From Ferrimonas sp. YFM (GTDB taxonomy: Bacteria > Pseudomonadota > Gammaproteobacteria > Enterobacterales > Shewanellaceae): 64,000 bases of DNA. Under the pieces are notes generated by a model. The model was not told where the DNA came from and made no database searches. It saw only the letters and a program-made list of their open reading frames with translations. Below, piece after piece: positions 26,033 through 35,277 of the stretch; position 1 is the stretch's first letter; each line of letters opens with the position of its first letter. The DNA is taken from contig NZ_AP027368.1 of assembly GCF_030296015.1 (NCBI RefSeq), positions 1,116,001 to 1,180,000 of the forward strand. The letters run 5' to 3'. Both the position numbers and the translations under genes were made by a program.

Positions 26033-27013
26033 ATGAAATTAGCCACTTTGAACAACGGCAGTCGCGATGGCGAGCTGATGCTGGTCAGCCGCGACCTGAC
26101 CCGGGCCGTCTCCGCCGTGGAGATTGCTCCGACCCTGCAAGCGGCCCTGGACAACTGGAGCGTGGCCAGGCCTCTGCTGCAGGCCCGTTACCAGATGCTC
26201 AATGACGGCGCCCTGGCCGACGCCATCCCCTTCGATCAGCAGGCGTGCCACTCGCCATTGCCAAGAGCCTTCCACTGGGCCGACGGCAGTGCCTATGTGA
26301 ACCATGTGGAGCTGGTGCGCAAGGCCCGCGGCGCCGAGATGCCCGAATCCTTCTGGACCGACCCTCTTATCTATCAAGGGGGCTCCGACACCTTCCTGGC
26401 TCCCTATGAGCCGATCCGCATGCCCACCACAGAGTGGGGGGTGGATTTCGAGTCTGAGATTGCGGTGATCACCGACGATGTTCCCATGGGCATCAGCCCA
26501 GAAGGGGCGATGGACCACATCAAGCTGCTGATGCTGGTGAACGACGTCTCTCTGCGAAACCTGATCCCCGGCGAGTTGGCCAAGGGGTTTGGTTTCTATC
26601 AGTCCAAACCCTCCAGTGCTTTTTCGCCGGTGGCGGTGACCCCGGACGAGCTGGGTGAGCACTGGGCGGAGGGTAAGGTCAATCTGCCGCTTATCACCCA
26701 CCTCAATGGCGAGTGCTTCGGCCGCCCCGATGCCGGGGTGGACATGACCTTTAACTTCCCCACCCTGGTGGCCCACGCCGCCAAGAGCCGTCCCCTGGGC
26801 AGCGGCACCATCATCGGCTCTGGAACCGTGTCCAACTATGACCGCAGTGCCGGCTCCTCCTGCCTGGCGGAGAAGCGGATGCTGGAGATCATTGACCAAG
26901 GCAAGCCGGTGACACCATTTATGCAATTTGGTGATATCGTCAGAATTGAAATGCTTGATTCTCAGCACAATTCCATTTTTGGTGCTATAGAACAAAGACT
27001 GGAAGAGTCTTAG
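26033..27013 (+). CDS. fahA: Fumarylacetoacetate hydrolase
   Basis: Last step of homogentisate breakdown, splitting fumarylacetoacetate to fumarate and acetoacetate. The 326-residue protein is the short bacterial FAH type with metal ligands in DFESEIAVITDD and VNDVSLRNL and the C-terminal GSGTVSNYD segment. AAGGAACAAC precedes the ATG. It lies 59 bases after hmgA and 10-16 bases before maiA, in one operon. Confidence 0.93.
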   Translation: MKLATLNNGSRDGELMLVSRDLTRAVSAVEIAPTLQAALDNWSVARPLLQARYQMLNDGALADAIPFDQQACHSPLPRAFHWADGSAYVNHVELVRKARGAEMPESFWTDPLIYQGGSDTFLAPYEPIRMPTTEWGVDFESEIAVITDDVPMGISPEGAMDHIKLLMLVNDVSLRNLIPGELAKGFGFYQSKPSSAFSPVAVTPDELGEHWAEGKVNLPLITHLNGECFGRPDAGVDMTFNFPTLVAHAAKSRPLGSGTIIGSGTVSNYDRSAGSSCLAEKRMLEIIDQGKPVTPFMQFGDIVRIEMLDSQHNSIFGAIEQRLEES

Positions 27014-27023
27014 GGAGTCCCCG

Positions 27024-27674
27024 TTGCCGATGCTCAAATTGTACGGATACTGGCGATCCAGTGCGGCCTATCGGGTTCGGATCGCCTGTGCCCTGAAAGG
27101 GCTGGAGTACGAGAACATCTCGGTCAACTTGGTTAAGAATGGGGGAGAGCAGCTTCAGCCCTGTTATGGGGTGCTCAACCCCAACCATCTGGTGCCCACG
27201 CTCCAGGATGGGGATCTGATACTCAATCAGTCCCTGGCGATCATCGAGTATCTGGATGAAGCCTACCCCGAGCCGTCACTGCTGCCCGATGAGCCGACCC
27301 GGCGTGCCCGTGCCCGCGCACTGGCCCAGAATCTGGCCATCGACTGTCACCCCCTGAATAACCTGCGGGTGCTTAAGTACCTGACGGCAGAGTTGGGGGT
27401 GACGGATCAGCAGAAGATGGAGTGGTATCACCACTGGCTAAAAACCGCCTTTGCCGGGTTCGAGCTGCAACTTGAGCAGAGCGCCGGACTCTATTGCGTC
27501 GGGGATCAGGTGACCATGGCGGATCTCTGTCTGGTTCCCCAGGTCTACAATGCCGAGCGCTTCCAACTGCCCATGGGGGAGTATCCGCTCATCAACGGCA
27601 TTGTCCGCCGTTGTCGGGAGTTGACCCCCTTCGTTCAGGCGGCGCCGGAGAACCAGCCGGATGCGGTAACCTAA
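27024..27674 (+). CDS. maiA: Maleylacetoacetate isomerase (zeta-class glutathione S-transferase)
   Basis: Glutathione-dependent cis-trans isomerisation of maleylacetoacetate to fumarylacetoacetate. The zeta-class motif SSAAYRVRIA lies at 12-21 (the Cys seen in many zeta enzymes is Ala here, as in other bacteria). Start is TTG at 27024 or ATG at 27030: AGGGAG at 27012-27017 is 6 bases from TTG and 12 from ATG, so I use TTG; the difference is two residues (216 or 214). Last gene before a strong terminator. Confidence 0.93.
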   Translation: MPMLKLYGYWRSSAAYRVRIACALKGLEYENISVNLVKNGGEQLQPCYGVLNPNHLVPTLQDGDLILNQSLAIIEYLDEAYPEPSLLPDEPTRRARARALAQNLAIDCHPLNNLRVLKYLTAELGVTDQQKMEWYHHWLKTAFAGFELQLEQSAGLYCVGDQVTMADLCLVPQVYNAERFQLPMGEYPLINGIVRRCRELTPFVQAAPENQPDAVT

Positions 27675-27681
27675 AAACGAC

Positions 27682-27709
27682 AAAAGGCCGGAAGAAACCG
27701 GCCTTTTTT
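27682..27709. terminator. Bidirectional terminator after maiA
   Basis: GGCCGG AAGAAA CCGGCC hairpin between A4 and T6 runs; also serves the convergent LysR gene. Confidence 0.85.
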
Positions 27710-27729
27710 GTCTGACGATGTTCGTTGGA

Positions 27730-28617
27730 TTAGATGGACTTGGCGCTGTCGCGCTGCTCCAGCAGGAAGTCCAGGAAGGTGCGGTCCGCCTGAGTCAGGG
27801 CGCGGCCCCGCTTCCAGGCCACGTGCAGGTCCATAAACAGCGGCTCGGCAAAGGAGACCGCCTTGATCTGCGGGTCGTTGTCCACCACCATCTTCAGCAC
27901 CGTGGTGATGGCGAAACCCTGACGTACAATGGAGCGGATCAGCTCAATCAGGTTGGTTTCGAACGCCAGCTGCGGCTCCTTGTTGTGGGCCTTGGCCATC
28001 TGGTCCATCCGCTCCCTGTGGTAGTAGCCTCGCTTGAACATCACCAGCTCGTGTTCGAGGAACTCGTCAAACTTGACCGACTCCTGCTCCGCCAGAGGGT
28101 GGTCCAGTGAACAGGCAACGATCATCTCCTCCTTAGTCAGGGGGATGGTTTCCAGGGTGGGTTGGGTGTCTCCGTCGATCACAATGCCGATGTCGATTTC
28201 GTCGCGCTCGATCATCGACTGGATCTCGCGGGTACCCGCCTCTATCAGGGACAGTTTGAGCTCGGGGTACCTGTGGTGGAAGGCCATCAGCAGGGCAGGG
28301 AAGTAGTAGGAGCCGATCATGCCTGGCAGGGCGATCTTCACCTCACCACGGCCCAGCTGTTGCAGTCGGGTCATGGCGGACTCGGCCAGCTCAACCCGGG
28401 AGAGAATCTCCTTGGCGTGTGGCAGCAGCTCCTGGCCTTCGGCGGTCAACTGAACCCGCTTGTCCTGACGGTGCAGCAGCACCAGGCCCAGCTCAGTTTC
28501 CAGTTTCTTGATGGCGGTACTCACCGCTGGCTGAGCCACACCCAGGATACGGGCGGCCCGGGTGAAACTGCTCTGCTCGGCGACAGTGACAAAGTTGCGT
28601 AGTTGACGGAGGTCCAT
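27730..28617 (-). CDS. LysR-type transcriptional regulator
   Basis: 295 residues with the N-terminal winged HTH (residues 1-60, AAQ/LGVAQPAVSTAIKKLE) and a C-terminal periplasmic-binding-like effector domain from about 90. It is convergent with maiA and divergent from the M32 carboxypeptidase gene, starting only 108 bases from it. It could control either neighbour or itself; the divergent carboxypeptidase is the usual pattern for LysR targets. The effector is unknown. Confidence 0.9.
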   Translation of the reverse strand: MDLRQLRNFVTVAEQSSFTRAARILGVAQPAVSTAIKKLETELGLVLLHRQDKRVQLTAEGQELLPHAKEILSRVELAESAMTRLQQLGRGEVKIALPGMIGSYYFPALLMAFHHRYPELKLSLIEAGTREIQSMIERDEIDIGIVIDGDTQPTLETIPLTKEEMIVACSLDHPLAEQESVKFDEFLEHELVMFKRGYYHRERMDQMAKAHNKEPQLAFETNLIELIRSIVRQGFAITTVLKMVVDNDPQIKAVSFAEPLFMDLHVAWKRGRALTQADRTFLDFLLEQRDSAKSI

Positions 28618-28725
28618 AACGGATTCTTTCTTTTTTTAAGAATTAATATAATTGATTTATTACTATGCCAAACAAATGCGCTATTACCTAACGAATTTTT
28701 AAGCGCAATTAGCAAGGATGGATCC

Positions 28726-30192
28726 ATGACACAAAGCTCAGGTGACTTGGCGCAACTATTTACCGGAATCTGTCGGCTGGAGCATGCTCTGGCCCTGATG
28801 GAATGGGATCAGGCAACCCTTTGCAGCGATGCAGGACAAGCCGCGAGAGGGGAGGCGATGGCGGAGCTCCACTCGGAAATTCACCGCCGCCTTAACCAGC
28901 CCTGGGTGGCCGAAGCCCTGGCGCGAGCGCCCGCTGACACCGCCGGACAGCATAGGATGCGCACTCTGATGGCCAGGCGTCATCGGGAGGCGACCCTGCT
29001 GGATGAGGCCTTTATTCGTCGCAAGGTCACCCTGTCGGTGGCGTGCGAAACCGCCTGGCGACAGGCCAGAGAGGAGAGCCGGTTCTCACTCTTTGCCGAG
29101 GCCTTTACCCCTCTGCTGGCACTGCTGAAGGAGGAGGGAGCCAGGCGGGCTGAGCCTGGTGAGCCGCCCTACCAGGCGTTGCTGAAAAAGTTTGAGCCCG
29201 ACCTGAGCCTGGACGGGCTCAATGCCCTGTTTGCCCCCATCGAGGCGCAGTTGCCGGAGCTGATTCAGCAGGCCAGCGAAATGAGTGCGCAGCGAACTGT
29301 CGAGCCTCTGCCCGGCATCAGCGTAGAGGAGCAGAAACGGGTGGCTGAGCGCCTGGCACATCAGTTGGGCTTTGACAGCGGGGCCGGGCGCATCGATGTC
29401 AGCACCCACCCCTTTACCGCCGGGGTACCGGGTGACGTTCGCATCACCTCCAGGTACGACAGCAACAACCTGCTCTCCGGCTTCTACTCCATGATTCATG
29501 AAGTGGGCCATGCCCGGTTTGAACAGGGCATCGACACCAGCTGGCGCCAAACCCCCATGGCCAGAGTTCAGTCGGCCGGGTTGCACGAGGCCCAGGCCCT
29601 GGCGTTTGAGATGCAACTGGCCCGAGAGCCTGAGTTCCTCGCCTGGCTGTCGCAACTGCTGCAACAGGAGTGGGGCAGTCACTCGGCACTGAGCGCCGCC
29701 AACCTTCAGGCTCATGTCCATCGGGTGGTTCCCAGTCTGATTCGGGTGGAGGCGGATGAAGTGACCTATCCGGCCCACATCCTGTTGAGGCTGCGCCTGG
29801 AGCAGGCGCTGTTGTCCGGGGATCTGCCTTTGAATGATCTGCCCGATGCCTGGAACCGGGGAATGGATCAACTGTTGGGAGTGACCCCTGGCAACGACGG
29901 CGAGGGGTGCCTGCAGGACATTCACTGGTGCTTTGCCGAGTTTGGCTATTTTCCCAGTTATGCCCTGGGCGCCATGCTGGCGGCCCAGCAGTTTGAGGGG
30001 TTAAGACAACAACCAGGCTGGCAGCAGCCGGTGCCGGAGCGCCACCTCTGGGTGTGTGAACAGCTGTCTCAATCGATCTGGCAGCATGGCGGCGCTCAGG
30101 ACCTCAATCAAGCTGCGGTTTCCACCAGTGGTCGCCCGCTGAGCGCCGAGCCTTTGCTGGCGCACTTCAGGCGCCGCTACCTGGAGAGTTAG
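28726..30192 (+). CDS. Metallocarboxypeptidase, M32 (carboxypeptidase Taq) family
   Basis: Zinc carboxypeptidase with broad specificity that removes C-terminal residues from peptides. From the ATG at 28726 (CAAGGA upstream) it has 488 residues, the normal M32 size. The zinc motif HEVGH is at 258-262, followed by the M32 HE-x-Q motif (GLHEAQALAFE) with the third ligand. Mostly helical and cytosolic, with no signal peptide. Its last 26 bases overlap the end of the convergent MFS gene. Confidence 0.92.
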   Translation: MTQSSGDLAQLFTGICRLEHALALMEWDQATLCSDAGQAARGEAMAELHSEIHRRLNQPWVAEALARAPADTAGQHRMRTLMARRHREATLLDEAFIRRKVTLSVACETAWRQAREESRFSLFAEAFTPLLALLKEEGARRAEPGEPPYQALLKKFEPDLSLDGLNALFAPIEAQLPELIQQASEMSAQRTVEPLPGISVEEQKRVAERLAHQLGFDSGAGRIDVSTHPFTAGVPGDVRITSRYDSNNLLSGFYSMIHEVGHARFEQGIDTSWRQTPMARVQSAGLHEAQALAFEMQLAREPEFLAWLSQLLQQEWGSHSALSAANLQAHVHRVVPSLIRVEADEVTYPAHILLRLRLEQALLSGDLPLNDLPDAWNRGMDQLLGVTPGNDGEGCLQDIHWCFAEFGYFPSYALGAMLAAQQFEGLRQQPGWQQPVPERHLWVCEQLSQSIWQHGGAQDLNQAAVSTSGRPLSAEPLLAHFRRRYLES

Positions 30193-31408
30193 CCTCGGCG
30201 GAGGGTTTGGGCTCAGTCAGGCCAGTGCGGCTCAGGCGATGAAACTGCAGGGCCGCCATGACGCCCAACAGAGCGCTGAGCATCAGCACCAGCCGGGTGT
30301 CGAACAGGGCCAGCAGGGCGCCCAGGATGGCGATAATCACATTGCCCAGGCAGAACACCGTGGTCAGCAGCCCCATCAGCTGCCCCTGACCGTCGTTGCC
30401 CTGCGCCTGCTCCGACAGGAAACTGGGCACCATGGCGTTGAACAGGGCAATGCCGGCCCCTGCGACCACGAAGCTGGCGATGTAGTGGCCGGAGCCATAG
30501 GGGAAGCTGGCGATGGCCAGGGCAAACATCGTCATTCCCACCAGGGCGGAAGGGACCAGCCCCAACATCCGTTTGACCTTCATGGTCGCCAGGGTCGCCG
30601 TGGCGATCATCGCACTGGTGAGCAGGACCGTCGCCCAGGCGATCTGCTGACTGTCGAAGGCGAGGTACTCCACCAGCCACACAGGATAGAACTCGTAGAA
30701 GCCATTCAGCCCCAGCATCAGCAGCAGGTAGCAGGTGAAGAAGCTGCGGTACTTGGGTTGGGTCAGCAGGCTGAGGCTGCTGCCCTGTCCCTTCTGGGCT
30801 CCCTTGGGACTGTCCGCCGGCAGGGCAACCAGTATCAGGCCCAACGCCGCCGCACAGGCCAGGGCCGCGACCCAGAATGCCAGACTGGCACCCAGGGGAA
30901 GCAACATCCCGCCCACCAGAGGGCCCACCAGATATCCGGCGTAGCCCATGGCGCTCAGGTAGGAGAAGGCCCGGGTACGGTCAATTCTGGGGTGCAGATC
31001 CGCCGCAATCGCCCGGGCCACCGACAGGTTGCCCTCGAACAGCCCGGTCAGCAGCCGGCTCAGGGCGAACAGGGAGAAACTGCCCAGGCTGATGGACCAG
31101 GCGGTGAGACCGTAGCTCAGTGCCGCCCCCAGCATGGTCCAGGCCAGCACCCGCTTGCGTCCCGCCCTGTCGGACCAGGCACCGATGTAGTTCCCCCCAA
31201 TGAGAATGCCCACAGGATAGATGGCCAGGGCGACCCCCAGAAGCATCTTGGGCGGCAGCCCGAGAAACTGCCCCACCGGATGACCCAGGTCCAGAAACAG
31301 CGGCGCCAGGATCGGGTAGGGCAGGGCGATACCACTGACGCTGATCAGGGTGATCAGTAGGGTGATGCCGAAGGTGTAGTAGGGGCGAGCGTCCATCTCT
31401 GCATCCAT
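30167..31408 (-). CDS. MFS transporter
   Basis: 413 residues with about 12 membrane helices; the DHA1-type loop motif between helices 2 and 3 reads GAWSDRAGRKRVL. Such proteins are proton-driven drug or metabolite exporters, but the substrate is not evident. The start may be Met1 at 31408 or Met5 at 31396; both lie close after an AT-rich stretch. It is divergent from the YfcC-type permease, and tail-to-tail with the M32 peptidase. Confidence 0.88.
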   Translation of the reverse strand: MDAEMDARPYYTFGITLLITLISVSGIALPYPILAPLFLDLGHPVGQFLGLPPKMLLGVALAIYPVGILIGGNYIGAWSDRAGRKRVLAWTMLGAALSYGLTAWSISLGSFSLFALSRLLTGLFEGNLSVARAIAADLHPRIDRTRAFSYLSAMGYAGYLVGPLVGGMLLPLGASLAFWVAALACAAALGLILVALPADSPKGAQKGQGSSLSLLTQPKYRSFFTCYLLLMLGLNGFYEFYPVWLVEYLAFDSQQIAWATVLLTSAMIATATLATMKVKRMLGLVPSALVGMTMFALAIASFPYGSGHYIASFVVAGAGIALFNAMVPSFLSEQAQGNDGQGQLMGLLTTVFCLGNVIIAILGALLALFDTRLVLMLSALLGVMAALQFHRLSRTGLTEPKPSAEANSPGSGA

Positions 31409-31563
31409 TTTGTAAAGTTAATGGTTTATATAATGAGGGTGATTCACCCATCTGTAAAGCCATTGCCGCAAATTTCTACTTCGGCCCTGACATAGCGCGA
31501 GCCAAAGGATAAGGTAGTGGCCGCCTGAATTCGGGCAGAGAAATCAGATTTGTAGGAGAAGTC

Positions 31564-33021
31564 ATGTCCCGCCCCCTCGCTGCCAGAGTGCCCAATGCAC
31601 TGGTCTTGCTCAGTTTCCTCGCGATCCTTGCCTGGTTGGCTACCCTGGTGGTGCCTGCCGGGATGTTTGACGTTCATCAGGTGGGTGATCGCACACTGCT
31701 GGTGGAGGGCAGCTTCCGCTACGCCGAGGAGCCCCTGGCCATGCCCTGGTTCTCTGAAGAGGGCGGCTCCGGTCTCACCAACGTCCTATTTGAAGGCCTG
31801 GTATCCGGCTCAAAGTGGGGCAGTGCCATTGGCATCATCGCCTTCCTGCTGGTGATCGGCGGAGCCTTTGGCATCATCATGGCCACCGGCGCCATGGACA
31901 GGGCCATCGTCTCCATGATTCATCGGTCGGCCCGGTATCAGGATCTAATGCCTCCGATGTTGTTTCTGCTCTTCTCCCTGGGCGGTGCCATCTTCGGCAT
32001 GGGGGAGGAGGCGGTGGCCTTCTGCGTCATCCTGGTGCCCATGATGGTGCGCCTGGGCTACGACAGCCTTTCCGCGGTTTGTTGCTCCTATGTGGCGACT
32101 CAGGTGGGGTTTGGCACCAGCTGGATGAATCCATTCAGCGTGGCCATTGCCCAGGGCATTGCCGGGGTGCCGGTGCTGTCTGGCGCGCCACTGCGCATGG
32201 GGATCTGGGTGCTGTTCACCCTGGCCGGCATGCTCTACCTCTACCGCTATGGCCGTCGTATCCGCCGTCAGCCCGAGCTGTCCCCCAGCCATGCATCCGA
32301 TCAGTATTGGCGCGATCTCAGTGATCAGGGCAATCAGGCGGAGTCCATGGACAACCTGGACAAGGGCATCATCCTGACTTTGGTGCTGGGCCTGGTCTGG
32401 GTGACCTGGGGGGTCATCACCAAGGGATACTACATTCCACAGATTGCCGCTCAGTTTATGGTTATTGGCCTGGTCATCGGCATCATCGGGCGCATAGGTG
32501 GTCGCTTTAGCTCATTGAACCAGTTGGGCGATCACTTTACCCATGGCGCCGCCATCCTGATGCCGGCGATTCTGGTGGTGGCCCTGGCCAAAGGGATCAT
32601 CCTGCTTCTTGGGGGTGATAATCCGGCTGAGCCCTCCATCCTCAACTCGTTGCTGTACAGCGCTGGCAACGCCTTCGAGGGGCTGGGCGCCCAGACTGCC
32701 GCGGTAGTGATGTTCTGGTTCCAGTCTCTGTTTAACGTACTGGTCTCCTCTGGCAGTGGTCAGGCAGCCCTGACCATGCCACTGATGGCCCCTCTGGCCG
32801 ATATGCTTCAGGTGACCCGACAGGTTGCGGTGTTGGCGTTCCAGCTCGGAGATGGACTGACCAACATCATCATTCCAACGTCCGCCAGTCTGGTGGGGTG
32901 TCTGGGGGTGGCCAGGCTGGAGTGGCCGCTGTGGGTCGGCTTTATCTGGCGCTTCACCCTGCTGATGATGGGCATGGCCACCCTGGTGATGGTGGCGGCC
33001 ACAGCCGTGGGTTATCAGTAA
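31564..33021 (+). CDS. YfcC-family permease (DcuC/ArcD-like)
   Basis: Membrane protein of 485 residues with about 11-12 helices. Family motifs include GAIFGMGEEAVAFCVI near 140 and the WMNPFSVAIAQGIAG segment near 190. The C-terminal half has SSGSGQAALTMPLMAPLADM and the LGDGLTNIIIPTS signature typical of the DcuC/YfcC superfamily. Members carry C4-dicarboxylates, arginine/ornithine or peptides; I infer a basic amino acid or related substrate only weakly. A GTAGGAGAAG site precedes the ATG. Monocistronic. Confidence 0.85.
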   Translation: MSRPLAARVPNALVLLSFLAILAWLATLVVPAGMFDVHQVGDRTLLVEGSFRYAEEPLAMPWFSEEGGSGLTNVLFEGLVSGSKWGSAIGIIAFLLVIGGAFGIIMATGAMDRAIVSMIHRSARYQDLMPPMLFLLFSLGGAIFGMGEEAVAFCVILVPMMVRLGYDSLSAVCCSYVATQVGFGTSWMNPFSVAIAQGIAGVPVLSGAPLRMGIWVLFTLAGMLYLYRYGRRIRRQPELSPSHASDQYWRDLSDQGNQAESMDNLDKGIILTLVLGLVWVTWGVITKGYYIPQIAAQFMVIGLVIGIIGRIGGRFSSLNQLGDHFTHGAAILMPAILVVALAKGIILLLGGDNPAEPSILNSLLYSAGNAFEGLGAQTAAVVMFWFQSLFNVLVSSGSGQAALTMPLMAPLADMLQVTRQVAVLAFQLGDGLTNIIIPTSASLVGCLGVARLEWPLWVGFIWRFTLLMMGMATLVMVAATAVGYQ

Positions 33022-33094
33022 CCCGTATAAAGATGGGGGGAGGCGGCTGAGCTGCCCTCCCCAATGAGTCTTTTCCTCTCGAGGCTTGGACCCT

Positions 33095-33328
33095 CTATTG
33101 CTCTTCTCCAAGAAGGTGGGCCATTTCGTCCGTGGGAATCAGATCCAGGTGTCCCCCTTCGTCGAAGCACCAGCCCTTGATGTATCCCATCGCCTTCATC
33201 CGTTCGAAGTTATCAATGATCACACCGGCTTCCTGGTCTGCGGACGCCGGATCCAGCCCCTGAACATGACGCAGGTACTCCGCAATGCTGCTCCTGGAGG
33301 CTGATTGAGAAATATCGGCCATCGTCAC
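33095..33328 (-). CDS. Small conserved-looking protein of unknown function
   Basis: 77 residues (75 if started at Met3), GGAGAGTGACG upstream on the minus strand. No membrane helix or signal peptide; helical with net negative charge, ending in EMAHLLGEEQ. I do not recognise it. It stands alone between the YfcC permease (convergent) and the tRNA array. Codon use resembles the neighbours, so it is probably a real gene. Confidence 0.6.
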   Translation of the reverse strand: MTMADISQSASRSSIAEYLRHVQGLDPASADQEAGVIIDNFERMKAMGYIKGWCFDEGGHLDLIPTDEMAHLLGEEQ

Positions 33329-33423
33329 TCTCCTATGCTCTTGGTATAAACCTAGTACGAAGAGTGCAGATCGCCAGATGATTTTTTATGGGGGCAGATG
33401 TGGAATGAATTTAGAGAAGAGAA

Positions 33424-33452
33424 ACAAAAAAGCCACCCGTAGGTGGCTTTCT
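33424..33452 (-). terminator. Terminator of the tRNA-Ala/Glu array
   Basis: On the minus strand AGCCACC TACG GGTGGCT is followed by T5G. It is just beyond the last tRNA-Ala. Confidence 0.85.
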
Positions 33453-33455
33453 GCT

Positions 33456-33531
<76 letters not shown>

Positions 33532-33556
33532 ACTATTGCTTTTTCAAGCGAATAAG

Positions 33557-33632
33557 TGGCGTCCCCTAGGGGATTCGAACCCCTGTTACCGCCGTGAAAG
33601 GGCGGTGTCCTAGGCCTCTAGACGAAGGGGAC
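33557..33632 (-). tRNA. tRNA-Glu(TTC), copy 1
   Basis: 76 bases with encoded CCA; acceptor GTCCCCT/AGGGGAC, anticodon loop CTTTCAC gives TTC. Near-identical to E. coli gltT-type tRNA. Confidence 0.97.
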
Positions 33633-33674
33633 CCTGGACTTTCACCGTTTAGACTCTGGTGACAAGAGTGAAAG

Positions 33675-33750
<76 letters not shown>

Positions 33751-33775
33751 ACTATTGCTTTTTCAAGCGAATAAG

Positions 33776-33851
33776 TGGCGTCCCCTAGGGGATTCGAACC
33801 CCTGTTACCGCCGTGAAAGGGCGGTGTCCTAGGCCTCTAGACGAAGGGGAC
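33776..33851 (-). tRNA. tRNA-Glu(TTC), copy 2
   Basis: 76-base cloverleaf with CCA, identical to copy 1. Confidence 0.97.
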
Positions 33852-33893
33852 CCTGGACTTTCACCGTTTAGACTCTGGTGACAAGAGCGAAAG

Positions 33894-33969
<76 letters not shown>

Positions 33970-33994
33970 ACTATTGCTTTTTCAAGCGAACACG

Positions 33995-34073
33995 CGGCAT
34001 CTCTAGGAGATTGGTGTCCTGTTGTCGCCGTGCATAGAGTGCGCGGTGTCTACACCGCCCGGCTCTTGCCGAC
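33995..34073 (-). pseudogene. Decayed tRNA-Glu copy A
   Basis: 79 bases in the slot between a tRNA-Ala and the next tRNA-Glu that align along their length to tRNA-Glu. The anticodon-arm/variable region GACACCGC...CACGGCG.CAACAGG and the acceptor-proximal CTAGAGATGCC are still recognisable. The TTC loop is lost, the T-loop no longer reads TTCGAAT, the acceptor strands no longer pair, and there is no TTC anticodon. Not a functional tRNA. Confidence 0.7.
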
Positions 34074-34086
34074 TTCAACAAATAAG

Positions 34087-34162
34087 TGGCGTCCCCTAGG
34101 GGATTCGAACCCCTGTTACCGCCGTGAAAGGGCGGTGTCCTAGGCCTCTAGACGAAGGGGAC
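34087..34162 (-). tRNA. tRNA-Glu(TTC), copy 3
   Basis: 76-base cloverleaf with CCA, identical to the other Glu copies. Confidence 0.97.
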
Positions 34163-34204
34163 CCTGGACTTTCACCGTTTAGACTCTGGTGACAAGAGCG
34201 AAAG

Positions 34205-34280
<76 letters not shown>

Positions 34281-34305
34281 ACTATTGCTTTTTCAAGCGA
34301 ACACG

Positions 34306-34384
34306 CGGCATCTCTAGGAGATTGGTGTTCTGTTGTCGCCGTGCATAGAGTGCGCGGTGCCTACACCGCCCGGCTCTTGCCGAC
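34306..34384 (-). pseudogene. Decayed tRNA-Glu copy B
   Basis: Second copy of the degenerate tRNA-Glu, differing from copy A by only two bases that I can see. It was therefore amplified with its 311-bp unit after it had decayed. Confidence 0.7.
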
Positions 34385-34397
34385 TTCAACAAATAAG

Positions 34398-34473
34398 TGG
34401 CGTCCCCTAGGGGATTCGAACCCCTGTTACCGCCGTGAAAGGGCGGTGTCCTAGGCCTCTAGACGAAGGGGAC
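34398..34473 (-). tRNA. tRNA-Glu(TTC), copy 4
   Basis: 76-base cloverleaf with CCA, identical to the other Glu copies. Confidence 0.97.
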
Positions 34474-34515
34474 CCTGGACTTTCACCGTTTAGACTCTGG
34501 TGACAAGAGCGAAAG

Positions 34516-34591
<76 letters not shown>

Positions 34592-34616
34592 ACTATTGCT
34601 TTTTCAAGCGAATAAG

Positions 34617-34692
34617 TGGCGTCCCCTAGGGGATTCGAACCCCTGTTACCGCCGTGAAAGGGCGGTGTCCTAGGCCTCTAGACGAAGGGGAC
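34617..34692 (-). tRNA. tRNA-Glu(TTC), copy 5
   Basis: 76-base cloverleaf with CCA, identical to the other Glu copies. Confidence 0.97.
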
Positions 34693-34736
34693 CCTGGACT
34701 TTCACCGTTTAAACTCTGGTGACAAGAGCGAATAAG

Positions 34737-34812
34737 TGGCGTCCCCTAGGGGATTCGAACCCCTGTTACCGCCGTGAAAGGGCGGTGTCCTAGGCCTCTA
34801 GACGAAGGGGAC
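34737..34812 (-). tRNA. tRNA-Glu(TTC), copy 6
   Basis: 76-base cloverleaf with CCA; first of three Glu-only repeats of 119-120 bases. Confidence 0.97.
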
Positions 34813-34856
34813 CCCGGACTTTCACCGTTTAGACTCTGGTGATAAGAGTGAATAAG

Positions 34857-34932
34857 TGGCGTCCCCTAGGGGATTCGAACCCCTGTTACCGCCGTGAAAG
34901 GGCGGTGTCCTAGGCCTCTAGACGAAGGGGAC
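34857..34932 (-). tRNA. tRNA-Glu(TTC), copy 7
   Basis: 76-base cloverleaf with CCA, identical to the other Glu copies. Confidence 0.97.
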
Positions 34933-34975
34933 CCCGGACTTTCACCGTTTAGACTCTGGTGACAAGAGTGAATAA

Positions 34976-35051
34976 TGGCGTCCCCTAGGGGATTCGAACC
35001 CCTGTTACCGCCGTGAAAGGGCGGTGTCCTAGGCCTCTAGACGAAGGGGAC
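34976..35051 (-). tRNA. tRNA-Glu(TTC), copy 8
   Basis: 76-base cloverleaf with CCA; first Glu gene after the internal terminator-like hairpin. Confidence 0.97.
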
Positions 35052-35081
35052 CCTGGACTGCTTCACACCTTATTCAGGTGG

Positions 35082-35112
35082 AAACAAAAGGCCGCATATC
35101 TGCGACCCTTTT
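35082..35112 (-). terminator. Terminator-like hairpin inside the tRNA-Ala/Glu array
   Basis: Minus strand GGTCGCA GATA TGCGGCC followed by TTTTGTTT, between tRNA-Ala copy 6 (first in the transcript) and tRNA-Glu copy 8. It would separate the first tRNA from the rest or reduce read-through. Confidence 0.7.
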
Positions 35113-35118
35113 TAAACT

Positions 35119-35194
<76 letters not shown>

Positions 35195-35240
35195 AAGCTT
35201 GGTTGCACATCCTGGGAAGCATTCCCTGAGTGCGAGGCGC

Positions 35241-35269
35241 ATTGTATGGACGCCCCCAAAATGTGTCAA
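35241..35269 (-). promoter_or_regulatory. Sigma-70 promoter of the tRNA-Ala/Glu array
   Basis: Minus strand TTGACA (35264-35269), 17-base spacer, TACAAT (35241-35246), then a GC-rich discriminator (GCGCCTC) typical of stringently controlled stable RNA. It overlaps the end of gltX by almost nothing (gltX stop at 35278). Confidence 0.85.
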
Positions 35270-35277
35270 CCGGTTTT